DNA from: SHLQ01 sp964610745
Lineage (GTDB): Bacteria > Actinomycetota > Acidimicrobiia > Acidimicrobiales > SHLQ01
Assembly (NCBI GenBank): GCA_964610745.1
Contig: CAZSYL010000014.1
Location: 1-64,000, forward strand
Length of the DNA: 64,000 nt
Reading direction: 5' to 3'
Shown: positions 33,821 to 42,924 of the stretch, piece after piece
Layout: every line of letters begins with the position of its first letter
How positions within the stretch are numbered: the first letter of the stretch is position 1
The notes under the pieces: generated by a model
What the model saw: the letters and a program-made list of their open reading frames with translations, nothing else
Told to the model about the DNA's origin: nothing
Database searches by the model: none
Made by a program: the position numbers and the translations under genes

Positions 33821-34657
33821 TCAGATATCAGCGACCGCTACTTCGATACGGTCCTGGTGCCATTCGGTGGCAGCCTGAAGCGCCTCGCTTGCCTTGCCAA
33901 CCAGATCTCGTACTTCGAAAGCGTGGGCGGGGTAGCAGGCAACCCCGGCCCAGACGGTCATGCCCGCTTCGTCTTCGAGGATGCGCCGGCGGATCCGTTC
34001 GACGGTCCAGACGGCACCGTTCTCGGGAGTGTCTTCGAGGACGAGGGCATACAGGCCTTTGCTCGTTCGACACGCGGTATCGGACTCGCGGAGGGTTTCG
34101 AGGATGTAGCTCGCGACGACTGGAGCTTCTGCTTGTGTCCGGCCCTCTTCTTCAGAACCGACGGTTACCTCCATCAAGATGACAGCGACCGGGCGAAGGT
34201 GGCGTCGTGCAGCGGCGACCCTTGCCTCGATTGCGGCTCGGAAGTAGATCTCGGTGAAGAGTCCGGTCGATGGCTCGGTAATTGCCTGGCGGGCATTCAC
34301 GCTCGTCGGTTGTTCGCTGCGGATGTCTTCTTCGATTCGTTCGGTCCGGGCAGCCTCGCTCGCCTGGGTTGCGGCGAGTTCGGTGCCGAGTGACCGCACA
34401 GTGTCTTCCGCGGTGATGCGTGCCTGCACTTGCGAGGCAACGGTCTCCTCGAGACTCGCTGACTGGTCGCGCTCGGATTTGAGCTGAGACTCCAGTCTGG
34501 CGAGGTCGCGTGCGACGAGGTAGCCAACGGCACCGGCGCCGAGGGCGGCAAGCCCAGCAAATATGCCCAGGGTCGCGCCTTGCGCCAAGGCGAAGATGCC
34601 GAGAACGAAGCCGGTGAGTCCGACCGAAATTGCCACTAGGGCGCGACTGTCCATCAA
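33821..34657 (-). CDS. Membrane protein with coiled coil and degenerate GGDEF domain
   Basis: This 278-residue protein has two transmembrane helices (about residues 7-48). A coiled coil follows (about 50-110), then a GGDEF-like cyclase fold starting at STGLFTEIYFRAAIEARV (about 128-145) and ending with MTVWAGVACYPAHAFEVRDLVGKA. The active-site GG(D/E)EF position reads SKGLYALVL, so the catalytic motif is lost. It is probably a non-catalytic sensor or scaffold rather than a diguanylate cyclase. Confidence 0.72.
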   Translation of the reverse strand: MMDSRALVAISVGLTGFVLGIFALAQGATLGIFAGLAALGAGAVGYLVARDLARLESQLKSERDQSASLEETVASQVQARITAEDTVRSLGTELAATQASEAARTERIEEDIRSEQPTSVNARQAITEPSTGLFTEIYFRAAIEARVAAARRHLRPVAVILMEVTVGSEEEGRTQAEAPVVASYILETLRESDTACRTSKGLYALVLEDTPENGAVWTVERIRRRILEDEAGMTVWAGVACYPAHAFEVRDLVGKASEALQAATEWHQDRIEVAVADI

Positions 34658-34690
34658 ATCTGTTTCGGTGCGTTCATGGTCGGACTCAAG

Positions 34691-35377
34691 TCAATCCTTC
34701 GGCAGTGTTGGACTTGGATTCGAGGACAATATCGACGTGCCCTCAGAACTCATGTTTATCGCATTGTTGAGACGCCGTAGGTACTCTTCTCGCGATAGGT
34801 CGATCGCCCCCAGCGACGCGAGATGTGGAGTCATCCATTGCACATCGAAGAGGGTGATGCCGTGGTCTCGAAGGGAGCCGGTCAGATGGACGAGCGCTGC
34901 CTTCGATGCGTCCGTCTCGTGATGGAACATGGACTCACCGGCGAACAGCCTTCCGACGCCAATCCCGTACACGCCCCCGACGAGGTCGCCGGCCTGGTTG
35001 CGAGTCTCGACCGAATGGGCCCAACCAAGCTCGTGTAGTCGCGTGTACGCCGAGAGGATCTGGGCATCGATCCAGCCGTGTGGCCTGGATGGATCGGCGC
35101 ACGCCTTCATGACGTCCACGAATGCGGTATTGATCGTGAAGTGAAACTTCTTCATTGAACGCTTCAACGATCGGGAGACGTGCATATCGAGTGGCATGAT
35201 CGCTCGGGGGTCAGGCGACCACCAGGCAATGGGTCCGCTCGGCTCGAGTGGCATCGGGAACAGCCCCTGGCTGTAGCCCGCGAGGATTGTCTCCGGCTCG
35301 AGGTCCGCTCCAATGCCGACAACGCCGTATTCGTCCGCGCTTTCTGCTGGCGGAAAGACCCACGAACTGCCCGTCAT
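34691..35377 (-). CDS. aat: Leucyl/phenylalanyl-tRNA--protein transferase
   Basis: This 228-residue Aat enzyme adds Leu or Phe from aminoacyl-tRNA to N-terminal Arg or Lys, marking proteins for ClpS/ClpAP-type degradation. It shows the conserved start FPP, YSQGLFPMPL and WWSPDPRAIMPL (about residues 53-64). Further on are the HGWID, GWAHSVETR, GGVYGIGVGRLFAGESMF (about 134-151) and DASKAALVHL blocks. The start MTGSSW at 35377 is favoured over 35392. A 31-codon membrane peptide gene lies immediately upstream. Confidence 0.93.
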   Translation of the reverse strand: MTGSSWVFPPAESADEYGVVGIGADLEPETILAGYSQGLFPMPLEPSGPIAWWSPDPRAIMPLDMHVSRSLKRSMKKFHFTINTAFVDVMKACADPSRPHGWIDAQILSAYTRLHELGWAHSVETRNQAGDLVGGVYGIGVGRLFAGESMFHHETDASKAALVHLTGSLRDHGITLFDVQWMTPHLASLGAIDLSREEYLRRLNNAINMSSEGTSILSSNPSPTLPKD

Positions 35378-35395
35378 TGGATCAGATCCCAACCG

Positions 35396-35491
35396 CTAGG
35401 CGAACGCGATGGCCGCCAGTGGTGCAATAAGTCCGATCACGAGAAGGATGGCAATAATGAGGGTGACTGTCTTCTTGGTTTGTGGAGACAC
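35396..35491 (-). CDS. 31-residue single-helix membrane peptide, unknown
   Basis: A GTG start (35491) begins a short frame that reads MSPQTKKTVTL, followed by a hydrophobic helix of about 20 residues (IIAILLVIGLIAPLAAIAFA). It ends in TAG at 35396, only 19 bp before aat. Basic N-terminus plus one helix is the pattern of small membrane-stabilising peptides. The ribosome binding site is weak. Confidence 0.45.
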   Translation of the reverse strand: MSPQTKKTVTLIIAILLVIGLIAPLAAIAFA

Positions 35492-35515
35492 GGTTAAACG
35501 TTACCGTATTTGCCT

Positions 35516-36736
35516 GTGGCTCTTGTCGTTCAGAAATTTGGTGGTACTTCAGTAGCTGATGCGGACCGCATTGGTGAGGTCGCTGATCACGTTGCCCGGT
35601 GTGTCAGACGAGGAGACCAGGTGGTTCTCGTCGTGTCCGCAATGGGTAAGGAAACAGACCACCTGCTTCGTCTCGCCGATGAGGTGTCAAAGACGCAACC
35701 CGGTCGTGAGATGGATCTGCTTATTACCGCGGGCGAACGTAAGGCGAGCGCGTTGGTCGCGATGGCTCTCAACGATGCCGGAATTCCCAGTGCGTCGTTC
35801 ACTGGTAGTCAGGCTGGTTTCCTCACCGATACCAATCACCGAAACGCAAAAATTCTCGAGGTCAACCCAACCCGGGTCCGCGAAGCTATCGACGCTGGCA
35901 TGGTCCCGATCGTGGCGGGCTCCCAAGGCGTCTCCGAAGACAAGGACGTTACGTTCCTTGGGCGTGGAGGCTCCGACACCACCGCCGTTGCGCTCGCCCA
36001 TGCGCTTGAAGCCGATTCCTGCGAGCTCTACACCGACGTCTCGGGCGTGTTCACGACCGACCCGCGAGTCGTTTCCGATGCGCGCAAGATGCCGAGCATC
36101 AGTTTCGACGAGATGCTCGAAATGACCGCCGTTGGTTGCCCTAAGCCCGTCATGCGATCCGTCGAGGTCGCTCAACGTTTTCGCGTGCCACTGCACGTTC
36201 GTTCTGCATTTACCTGGGAGCCTGGCACCTGGGTCATCGAGGAGGATCCCGAAATGGAATTAGCAATCATCAAGGCCGTCGTACCCGATACCTCAGAGGC
36301 CAAGGTGACGGTGTGTGGTGTGCCTGACGAGCCGGGCATCGCTGCGGGGATGTTCCGCGCTCTGGCCGATGCTGGAGTCAACGTCGACATGATCGTGCAG
36401 AACGTCAGTGAAGACGGCGAAACCGACATCTCGTTTACCACACCTACCGACGACGCTGAGCGCGCCGCCGCAATCTGTGAGGCGAGTGCTCCCGGTGATA
36501 GTTGCGTGGTCAGCACCGATTCAGACATTGGTCGAGTGTCGGTCGTTGGCGCAGGTATGAAGAGCAACCCCGGGGTAGCGGCCACCATGTTTGAAACGCT
36601 CGCTTCGAACGACATCAACATCGAGATGATCTCGACCTCGGCGATTCGGATCAGCTGTGTCGTGCGCGGCGGAGACGTCGACAAGGCCACTCAGGCATTG
36701 CACGATGCCTTTGAGTTGTCGAAAGCTCCTGTCTAA
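35516..36736 (+). CDS. lysC: Aspartate kinase
   Basis: This 406-residue aspartokinase starts at GTG 35516 (ALVVQKFGGTSVADADRI). It has the kinase motif KFGGTSV, VSAMGKETDHLL, LLITAGERKASALVAMAL and GRGGSDTTAVALAHAL (about residues 149-164). Two C-terminal ACT domains (about 262-400) give feedback control by Lys/Thr-type effectors. It phosphorylates aspartate, the first step to Lys, Met, Thr and diaminopimelate. The next enzyme, asd, is about 3.4 kb downstream, separated by an insertion of unrelated genes. In most actinobacteria the two are adjacent. Confidence 0.95.
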   Translation: MALVVQKFGGTSVADADRIGEVADHVARCVRRGDQVVLVVSAMGKETDHLLRLADEVSKTQPGREMDLLITAGERKASALVAMALNDAGIPSASFTGSQAGFLTDTNHRNAKILEVNPTRVREAIDAGMVPIVAGSQGVSEDKDVTFLGRGGSDTTAVALAHALEADSCELYTDVSGVFTTDPRVVSDARKMPSISFDEMLEMTAVGCPKPVMRSVEVAQRFRVPLHVRSAFTWEPGTWVIEEDPEMELAIIKAVVPDTSEAKVTVCGVPDEPGIAAGMFRALADAGVNVDMIVQNVSEDGETDISFTTPTDDAERAAAICEASAPGDSCVVSTDSDIGRVSVVGAGMKSNPGVAATMFETLASNDINIEMISTSAIRISCVVRGGDVDKATQALHDAFELSKAPV

Positions 36737-36752
36737 ACAGGTCGACCAACCA

Positions 36753-37463
36753 ATGCGGGTTGTGTCGTGGAATATCGAGCTTGGCCAGGGAATCGATCGA
36801 GCGATCGATGTCCTAACTACAGATCCTGACCTCAAGGACGCGGATCTCATTCTGTTGCAGGAGATGGACGACGTTGGACCGCAGCGGATCGCTGAAGCGC
36901 TCGGGTTGGCTGCGGTGTATCGGGCGGGCTGCAAGCACGGCGATACCGGCAAGCCGTTCGGAAACGCGATCCTTGTCCGAGGTGAAGTGGGGGAGGCGAA
37001 GGCGATTCGTCTACCGCATCTTGCGAGGTTTATGGGGATGCGCCGGATTGCTGTTCAGGCACCGGTCACGGTTCGACCCTCCGCTGGTGGAGACCCTCAC
37101 GACATCCAGGTTTGGAGTGTGCACGCAGAGATCTCGACGCTGCCACATCGCCGGCAAGTGGCGCAGTATCGCGAAGTCGCTGATCAAGTCGTTGGTGCCG
37201 GACAACCAAAAGCGGTGGTAGGAGGTGACTTCAACACGGCTTCAGGGCGGTCGATACGGGGCCTGGTCGAGCACATGGAGCGGGCCCACATGGTCCGCGT
37301 TTTGCCTCCTGGGCAGCAGACGTTTTTCCGCTTCGGGCGCCCGTTTGAACTCGATCACCTCTTTGCCAAAGGGTTCGACGTCATCGACTCCGGCGTCACG
37401 GTGGGTCACCACGCCAGCGATCATGACCCCGTTTGGGCGCTTCTCAGTGCCGACACAAGGTGA
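36753..37463 (+). CDS. Endonuclease/exonuclease/phosphatase family protein
   Basis: This 236-residue protein has the EEP fold. The motifs are MRVVSWNIELGQGI (Asn, about residue 7), ILLQEMDDVGP (Glu, about 37), WSVHAEIS (His), VVGGDFNTASGR (Asp and Asn, about 161) and the terminal GHHASDHDPVWALL (Asp-His). The enzyme cleaves a phosphodiester or phosphomonoester; the substrate may be nucleic acid or lipid. It starts 17 bp after the aspartokinase stop and may be co-transcribed. Confidence 0.88.
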   Translation: MRVVSWNIELGQGIDRAIDVLTTDPDLKDADLILLQEMDDVGPQRIAEALGLAAVYRAGCKHGDTGKPFGNAILVRGEVGEAKAIRLPHLARFMGMRRIAVQAPVTVRPSAGGDPHDIQVWSVHAEISTLPHRRQVAQYREVADQVVGAGQPKAVVGGDFNTASGRSIRGLVEHMERAHMVRVLPPGQQTFFRFGRPFELDHLFAKGFDVIDSGVTVGHHASDHDPVWALLSADTR

Positions 37464-37607
37464 TCGAGGATCACCAATCTGTTAGCCGTAAAGCGGTAAT
37501 TCAGCAAGGGGTGTCCGACGACACTCACTCGGGGTGGGCAACCTATGGAATTTTCTCCCTTTTTGTGCCACTTTAGAGGGGTGCGGGCGAAGGATATTGG
37601 AGAAGCG

Positions 37608-39145
37608 GTGACAGAGTTTCGACGTCAGTTCGACGTCAGACCGACAGTGTTTTCCTTGACGTTCTCGATCGCGCTCTCAATCACCCTGATTCTCTTCAAC
37701 AGCAACACCGAAACATCGATAGGTTCGGCTGCCTCTGCGGTGACTACCGAGGCCGAACTCGTCGATGGAAGTCGCACGCAGACACCCCAACCGGGTCGTC
37801 TCGCGGTGTCTCCTGCAGTTTCAAGCCAGGAGGACACCGCTGGGCGTATCGGCGAGGGAATAGGTGCCGACCAAGGCGGCCCGCCGGCCGCCGAAGCGCT
37901 CGTTGACAACAGCGAATCCGACGCTCAGGCCACCGTCGATCCGCAGGGGAACGTCGCTGACGAGAATGAGGACCAAATCGATAGCGCTTTGACCGACGTC
38001 GCCACTGGTGACGAGGAGGCGGTGCCGTTCGCTCCGCTGACGACCGTGCCGCTATCGCCGACCGCTGGCCCGCTGTCCATCACAACCACCACCGACGTCG
38101 TTGCCATCCCGGCGCCGACGCCCGCGCCGATCCCTGCACCCGCGCCAGCCCCTGCACCGATCCCTGCACCCGCGCCAGCACCTGCGCCNNNNNNNNNNNN
38201 NNNNNNNNNNNNNNNNNNNNNNNNNNNNNNNNNNNNNNNNNNNNNNNNNNNNNNNNNNNNNNNNNNNNNNNNNNNNNNNNNNNNNNNNCCGCGCCAGCAC
38301 CGGCTCCCGCGCCAGCACCGGCTCCCGCGCCAGCACCGGCTCCTCCACCTGCCCGCGTCAGTGGGTCCTTCACGGTTTCTGAGGTCATCAACGGAACGAT
38401 CGGTGCTGGCGACGGTTCCAACCCGAACGAAGAGTCCCCAATGGGAGCTCATGACGCTCCGCTGTTTCTACCCCAAGGGTGGAACTGGGCCCAGGGGACG
38501 ACTCGAAACAGCCAATGGGGGAATCTGCGAAGCAATCAGTTTGCTGAGTTCCGTTGCGCCGTTATCCCAGAAAACGGGCATAATCCACCCGTCGACTTCC
38601 GGGTGAACTTTCGCGAAGGCGCGTACTATCAGTTCGCTTCAGGTTCGTGGTCTAAGGCATTCGACGTTGCTCTTGATTCGCTATCGAACGGTGCATACCT
38701 CGGTCTGCCAGGTCGGGTTAATCAAGATCCCTTCGCCTCGGGTCAAGGCTCGATCGATTGGCGTCTCGAAGAAGATGGCAGTTACTCGGCGCCCTGGAAT
38801 CCCGACGCGCTAATGATGCACTTCTGGGCTGGTGAACGACAAAGCCCAGCGGCTGGACAGACCGCGGAGTTCCTCACTTCCGAGATGCGACTTCAACAGC
38901 CGGACGGAAGAACCGTTGATCTCAGCCAGGTGCGAGTTCTGTTCCAGTGCGGCATTGACTACTACAACACCACCGGCGGCCAAGGCACCCAAGTGCCAGG
39001 GCCAGGCATTGCCAAGTATCAGCGTTTGGAGACGAGTTGGCAGCCCGGGCTTTGGGTTACGTTGCCCGGAAGCGCACCTGCCAACAACGTTTCGGACTTT
39101 CGAACGTGGCTAAATGCCAACCCGCCTCCCGGCGTTAGCCGGTAG
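37608..39145 (+). CDS. Secreted or anchored protein with a long Pro-Ala linker, spans an assembly gap
   Basis: The N-terminal part starts at GTG 37608 (after GGAG at 5 nt) and reads TEFRRQFDVRPTVF. It has one membrane helix, an acidic Thr/Ser-rich region and a Pro-Ala repeat. The gap (38189-38288) interrupts the repeat. The frame before the gap and the frame after it differ by two, because the real gap is not 100 bases. After the gap, more Pro-Ala repeats lead to a beta-rich C-terminal domain of about 255 residues with conserved-looking WNWAQGTTR, WSKAFDVALD and ILFQCGIDYY-type segments. I do not recognise that domain. It is probably a periplasmic or wall protein on a flexible stalk. The GTG start is a choice; ATG 37545 is also in frame. 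Confidence 0.65.
38189..38288. other. Assembly gap (100 N) in the Pro-Ala coding repeat
   Basis: There are exactly 100 unresolved bases. The flanks are GCGCCAGCAC-type tandem codons, so the true number of repeat units is unknown and the gap breaks the reading frame artificially. Confidence 0.97.
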
Positions 39146-39178
39146 ACGGGTTTGCAATCGTTTACATTTCTTTGCAGA

Positions 39179-39943
39179 TCAAACGGCGAAGAAGTGCCGA
39201 ATGAGTGCCTCGAGACCAACCGAGAAGAGGGTCCATTCCGCAACGTCTTCGGTTCCGGACCGACGGGTAATCCCGTCTCGTTGGTAGCTCGTCGTGAGTC
39301 GACCCGACAGTCCTTCGTTTAGGGCGTAGGCCGAAGCTGCAAACTGCTCGATTGTGAGCCCTTCTCGCAGTGACACGCCAAGCGATTCGGCGACGGACGA
39401 GTAAAGCTCGGCGTAGCGTTCGATCAGCAGATCCTCGCCACGGATGATGAGCGCTTTGATTTCGGGGTCGAGGTCTCTGCGGGTGATGGCCGCGGCTCGA
39501 AGCGCGTTGTAGAGGCGCCACTCGGGGCTCGAGTCGAGCGCTTCGTGGTTGAACGAGCCGACTACGCGAGCGAGTTCAGCAATCACACGGTTGCGGTCAT
39601 TGACGTCGCCAGAATCGATCAGGGGCGTAATGTCAGCAAGCTCCTTTGCCAGCCGTTCCTTGGTAGCCGCCAATCCACTTGTGGTTGGTAGGCCTAGGAG
39701 CTTCAGGACAACTGCGTGGCGAAGTGCGTCCTGGGGGGCGCGGTCGCCGTCTTGCCAGATGCGATACGACATTCCCCTGGGCACACCAGCAGAAACAATC
39801 GCATCATCGAGGCCGATCGCGTCGAGTCCGCTGTCAACGCCGTTGTCGAGCAATCGCTCGATCGAGGCTTCGATCAGGCGTTCTTCGACTTCGCGTGGCG
39901 GATACTTCGGTGGTCGTCCTCGTGGTCTCTTTACTTCGCTCAT
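39179..39943 (-). CDS. TetR-like transcriptional regulator
   Basis: This 254-residue protein begins with an AT-hook-like RPRGRPPKYPP. A TetR-type helix-turn-helix region follows (VEERLIEASIERLLDNGVDS, VSAGVPRGMSYRIW). The C-terminal domain is all-helical. The turn of the helix-turn-helix is less canonical than in typical TetR proteins, so the DNA-binding call is by overall layout. The target is unknown. Confidence 0.72.
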   Translation of the reverse strand: MSEVKRPRGRPPKYPPREVEERLIEASIERLLDNGVDSGLDAIGLDDAIVSAGVPRGMSYRIWQDGDRAPQDALRHAVVLKLLGLPTTSGLAATKERLAKELADITPLIDSGDVNDRNRVIAELARVVGSFNHEALDSSPEWRLYNALRAAAITRRDLDPEIKALIIRGEDLLIERYAELYSSVAESLGVSLREGLTIEQFAASAYALNEGLSGRLTTSYQRDGITRRSGTEDVAEWTLFSVGLEALIRHFFAV

Positions 39944-40147
39944 GACTCTTTTCCCTCACCCGCCAAGGCAGGTCTCCCCATTGCTTTGGATATTGAGTCC
40001 ACTGTGCCAGTTGAGTTGCGAGAGTCCACCCATCCGTTCGCAAAAATCACACGCTCCGTGTCAAAATCGTTGATGTTCCGCAAGGTTTCATCACCGAAAT
40101 GAGTCATATGGCGGCGCGAATATAGGCAATCCACGTAGCCTCTATGC

Positions 40148-41182
40148 ATGGTAAATGTAGGAATTGTTGGAGCTACCGGCCAGGTCGGTGGTGTCATGCG
40201 CACGCTGCTTTTGGAACGTGATTTTCCAATCGACACATTGCGCTTCTTCGCATCCGCTCGCAGCGCCGGACGCCAGATCGAATTCGGTGACCAGACCATC
40301 ACCGTCGAGGACGCAACCACTGCCGATTACAGCGGTCTCGACATAGCCATCTTCTCCGCTGGCGGTGCAACTTCTCGAGCTCTTGCCGACAAGGTGGCCG
40401 CAGCGGGCGCCATCGTGATCGACAACTCCTCGGCGTTCCGTATGGACCCAGACGTACCGCTGGTTGTTCCCGAGGTCAACGCGCATGCGCTCGACGCCAT
40501 CCCGAAGGGCATTATCGCGAACCCGAACTGCACGACGATGGCTGCCATGCCGGTTCTCAAGCCGTTGCACGATGAGGCTGGGCTCGAACGAATGGTGGTC
40601 AGCACCTATCAAGCAGTCTCTGGTGCGGGCCTTGCTGGTGTCGACGAGCTTGATCAACAAGTTCGCAAGGGTGTCGAGAAGCTCCCTTCGTTGACCTATG
40701 ACGGCGATTCAATCGACTTTGGCGAACCGTCATCGTTCGCAACCACGATCGCGTTCAACGCTGTGCCGATGTGCGGATCGATCGTTGATGATGGCCGCGA
40801 TGAGACTGACGAAGAGCAGAAGTTGCGCAACGAAAGTCGCAAGATCCTCGAAATCGAGAACCTTCTCGTTGCCGGTATCTGTGTTCGAGTGCCCGTCTTT
40901 ACCGGTCACTCGCTCGCTATCACCGCAGGCTTCGAGCGTGCGATTAGCCCCGATCGGGCACGAGAGCTTCTTTCAACTGCTGAGGGAGTCGTGCTCGACG
41001 ATCTGCCAACACCATTGAAGTCAGCGGGTATCGATCCGTCGATCGTTGGCCGCATCCGACCCGACGAGACGATGGATAACGGACTCTCGATGTTTATCAG
41101 CGGTGACAATCTCCGCAAGGGTGCAGCCCTGAACACGATCCAGATCGCCGAGGCTCTCATCGAAAAGGGCATCGTCGGCTAA
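40148..41182 (+). CDS. asd: Aspartate-semialdehyde dehydrogenase
   Basis: This 344-residue enzyme reduces aspartyl-4-phosphate to the semialdehyde with NADPH. It has the Rossmann GATGQVGGVMRTLLLER (about residues 8-24), SAGGATSR, NSSAFRM and the catalytic NPNCTT (about 125-130). It also has TYQAVSGAG and the His in RVPVFTGHSLA (about 246-256). An intrinsic terminator follows. The pathway partner aspartokinase is 3.4 kb upstream. Confidence 0.95.
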   Translation: MVNVGIVGATGQVGGVMRTLLLERDFPIDTLRFFASARSAGRQIEFGDQTITVEDATTADYSGLDIAIFSAGGATSRALADKVAAAGAIVIDNSSAFRMDPDVPLVVPEVNAHALDAIPKGIIANPNCTTMAAMPVLKPLHDEAGLERMVVSTYQAVSGAGLAGVDELDQQVRKGVEKLPSLTYDGDSIDFGEPSSFATTIAFNAVPMCGSIVDDGRDETDEEQKLRNESRKILEIENLLVAGICVRVPVFTGHSLAITAGFERAISPDRARELLSTAEGVVLDDLPTPLKSAGIDPSIVGRIRPDETMDNGLSMFISGDNLRKGAALNTIQIAEALIEKGIVG

Positions 41183-41206
41183 CCAGTTGACCGGCAGTAA
41201 AAACGA

Positions 41207-41242
41207 AAGAGCCCCGAGCGCCAACGTGCGCTCGGGGCTCTT
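41207..41242. terminator. Bidirectional terminator between asd and FKBP genes
   Basis: AAGAGCCCCGAGCG (41207-41220) pairs with CGCTCGGGGCTCTT (41229-41242), with an outer A run before and T-rich TTGTCGTTTT after. The genes on each side converge on it. Confidence 0.85.
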
Positions 41243-41265
41243 GTCGTTTTGGTGCCGAACTGTCT

Positions 41266-41646
41266 CTAGCCGATCGAACGGAGATCGACGACGAAGATGA
41301 GGGTTTCGTTTGGGGCGATGACACCGCCGGCGCCCGACGGTCCGTATGCCATGTTGGGCGGGATGGTCAGGCGGCGCCGTCCGCCGACCTTCATGCCCTG
41401 CACTCCTTGATCCCAACCTGGGATGACTTGACCGCCCCCGAGGCCGAAGCTGAAGTGCTGGCCCCGGTTCCACGAGGCATCGAACTCGCGGCCGTTTGAC
41501 CAGCTGATTCCGGCGTAGTCGACCGAGACCGACACACCAGCGGTTGCCTCGGCGCCGTCGCCCTCGATGAGGTCCTCGATGACGAGATCCGTTGGCGGTT
41601 CTCCCTTGGGGACGGTGATGACGGGCTTTTCGTTGGTGTCTTCCAT
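41266..41646 (-). CDS. FKBP-type peptidyl-prolyl cis-trans isomerase
   Basis: This 126-residue FKBP domain protein shows VSVDYAGISWSNGREFDASW (about residues 43-62), FGLGGGQVIPGWDQGVQGMKVGG (about 68-90) and AYGPSGAGGVIAPNETLIF (about 102-120). These form the standard active-site pocket with the Trp in PGWD. It is cytosolic, without a signal. The start MEDTNEKP at 41646 gives a domain of normal length. Confidence 0.92.
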   Translation of the reverse strand: MEDTNEKPVITVPKGEPPTDLVIEDLIEGDGAEATAGVSVSVDYAGISWSNGREFDASWNRGQHFSFGLGGGQVIPGWDQGVQGMKVGGRRRLTIPPNMAYGPSGAGGVIAPNETLIFVVDLRSIG

Positions 41647-41732
41647 GTGTGAAAGCCTACGGCGATATCCAAGGGGGCCACATCCATCGAATGGAGCGAT
41701 GTCGATCATCGTTGGCCCAGTACTCTTCAGAA

Positions 41733-41984
41733 ATGCAGCTCGATGAAGTCCAGACACTGATGGAAGATCTTTACGGCGAGCAGGACCGGGAACGAGGCAT
41801 GCCGGCGACTGTGGCCTGGCTATGCGAAGAACTTGGCGAACTCGCTCAAGCAGCGCGTAAAGGTACTAAGGAACAGCAGCTGCATGAGCTCGGCGATGTA
41901 CTTGCCTGGCTTGCGTCGCTCGCCAATCAGCTCGACTTGAGTCTCGACGATGCAATGGCTCGGTATCGGGAGAACCCGCCTTGA
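41733..41984 (+). CDS. MazG-type nucleotide pyrophosphohydrolase
   Basis: This short 83-residue protein has the MazG metal-binding pattern EELGELAQAARKG (EExxE, about residues 28-40) and HELGDVLAWLASLAN (ExxD, about 48-62). It likely hydrolyses house-cleaning or signalling nucleotides as a dimer. It overlaps the convergent MpaB-like gene at its 3' end by 58 bp. Confidence 0.85.
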   Translation: MQLDEVQTLMEDLYGEQDRERGMPATVAWLCEELGELAQAARKGTKEQQLHELGDVLAWLASLANQLDLSLDDAMARYRENPP

Positions 41985-42871
41985 GTCGATCGGGAAGCCC
42001 GGACCTCAACGATTTCTGGGGGTGGGGTCATGATCCAACCAAGCGTTCCCATGAGCGTCTTTGCCGAGGGTGCGACCAGTGCATCGCTGACGATTGGGAT
42101 GCGTGGTGGGATCCACAGTTTGCGTCGCGCCCATGACGGCAAGAGGTTGATCGCTGCGGTCAGAATGATCGAATAAGGGATCTGCGCGGCGATTTTGTTC
42201 GGTGGAAAGAGAATCCAACGAACGGCCTCGCGGGCCTGCTTTTCGTACTCGAGCTCGGGGAGATACGACCGCAGTCGGACGTCGAGCTCGGCGACAGATC
42301 GAGGGGCACCTACAACACCCATGGCTTCGCCGACCCTCGCCATCTCGTCAACGTACTGATCGGCTTCGGCATCGGAGATCTGCACCTGGCCATAGCGGCG
42401 ATAGCCGCGTAAAAACCCGTCGACCTCCGTGCAGTGCACCCAGGCCAGGTTGTGTGGGTCGTTGGCTTCGTACGGAATGCCGGCGGGGGTCGTCCCGGTC
42501 ACGCGGCTGTGCACCTTGGTGATTGCCTTCACTATTCGCTCGGCTTCAGCAGCGCTACCGAATGTCGTGGTGCCCACGAAGTTCGAGGTGCGATGGAGGC
42601 GTCCGTACGGATCCTCTGCGTAGTTGGAGTGGTCGGCGACTCCAGCCATGGTCGGCGGGTGAAGCGTCTGAACCAGCAGTGATGACACCCCGCCGATCAT
42701 CATTGACCAATCGGAATGGACGAGCCATGTCACGCTGTCGGGTCCAAACCAGCTGTCGTCAGCTGCGCGACGCCCTGTGCCCGCGGCCCGCGTACCGGTG
42801 ATGTACTGCGAGACGGTGCGTTGAAGCTCTCGTCGGATTCCTTCGATCGGCGTCAGTTGATCCGTTGCCAT
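41927..42871 (-). CDS. MpaB/DUF2236 family oxygenase-like protein
   Basis: This 314-residue protein belongs to the DUF2236/MpaB (latex-clearing-like) family. It has WLVHSDWSMMIGGVSSLLVQTLHPPTMAGV (about residues 53-82) with the His-Pro motif. The conserved VHSRVTG, NLAWVHCTEVDGFL and SYLPELEYEKQ blocks follow. The WVHC histidine is a likely heme or metal ligand. Enzymes of this group cleave isoprenoid or act on other hydrophobic substrates. It ends inside the mazG-like gene. Confidence 0.82.
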   Translation of the reverse strand: MATDQLTPIEGIRRELQRTVSQYITGTRAAGTGRRAADDSWFGPDSVTWLVHSDWSMMIGGVSSLLVQTLHPPTMAGVADHSNYAEDPYGRLHRTSNFVGTTTFGSAAEAERIVKAITKVHSRVTGTTPAGIPYEANDPHNLAWVHCTEVDGFLRGYRRYGQVQISDAEADQYVDEMARVGEAMGVVGAPRSVAELDVRLRSYLPELEYEKQAREAVRWILFPPNKIAAQIPYSIILTAAINLLPSWARRKLWIPPRIPIVSDALVAPSAKTLMGTLGWIMTPPPEIVEVRASRSTQGGFSRYRAIASSRLKSS

Positions 42872-42924
42872 GTGTTCATGGTACGGGCTGGAACGCCCCA
42901 GGGGATGACGCGACCGAAGCTTGG

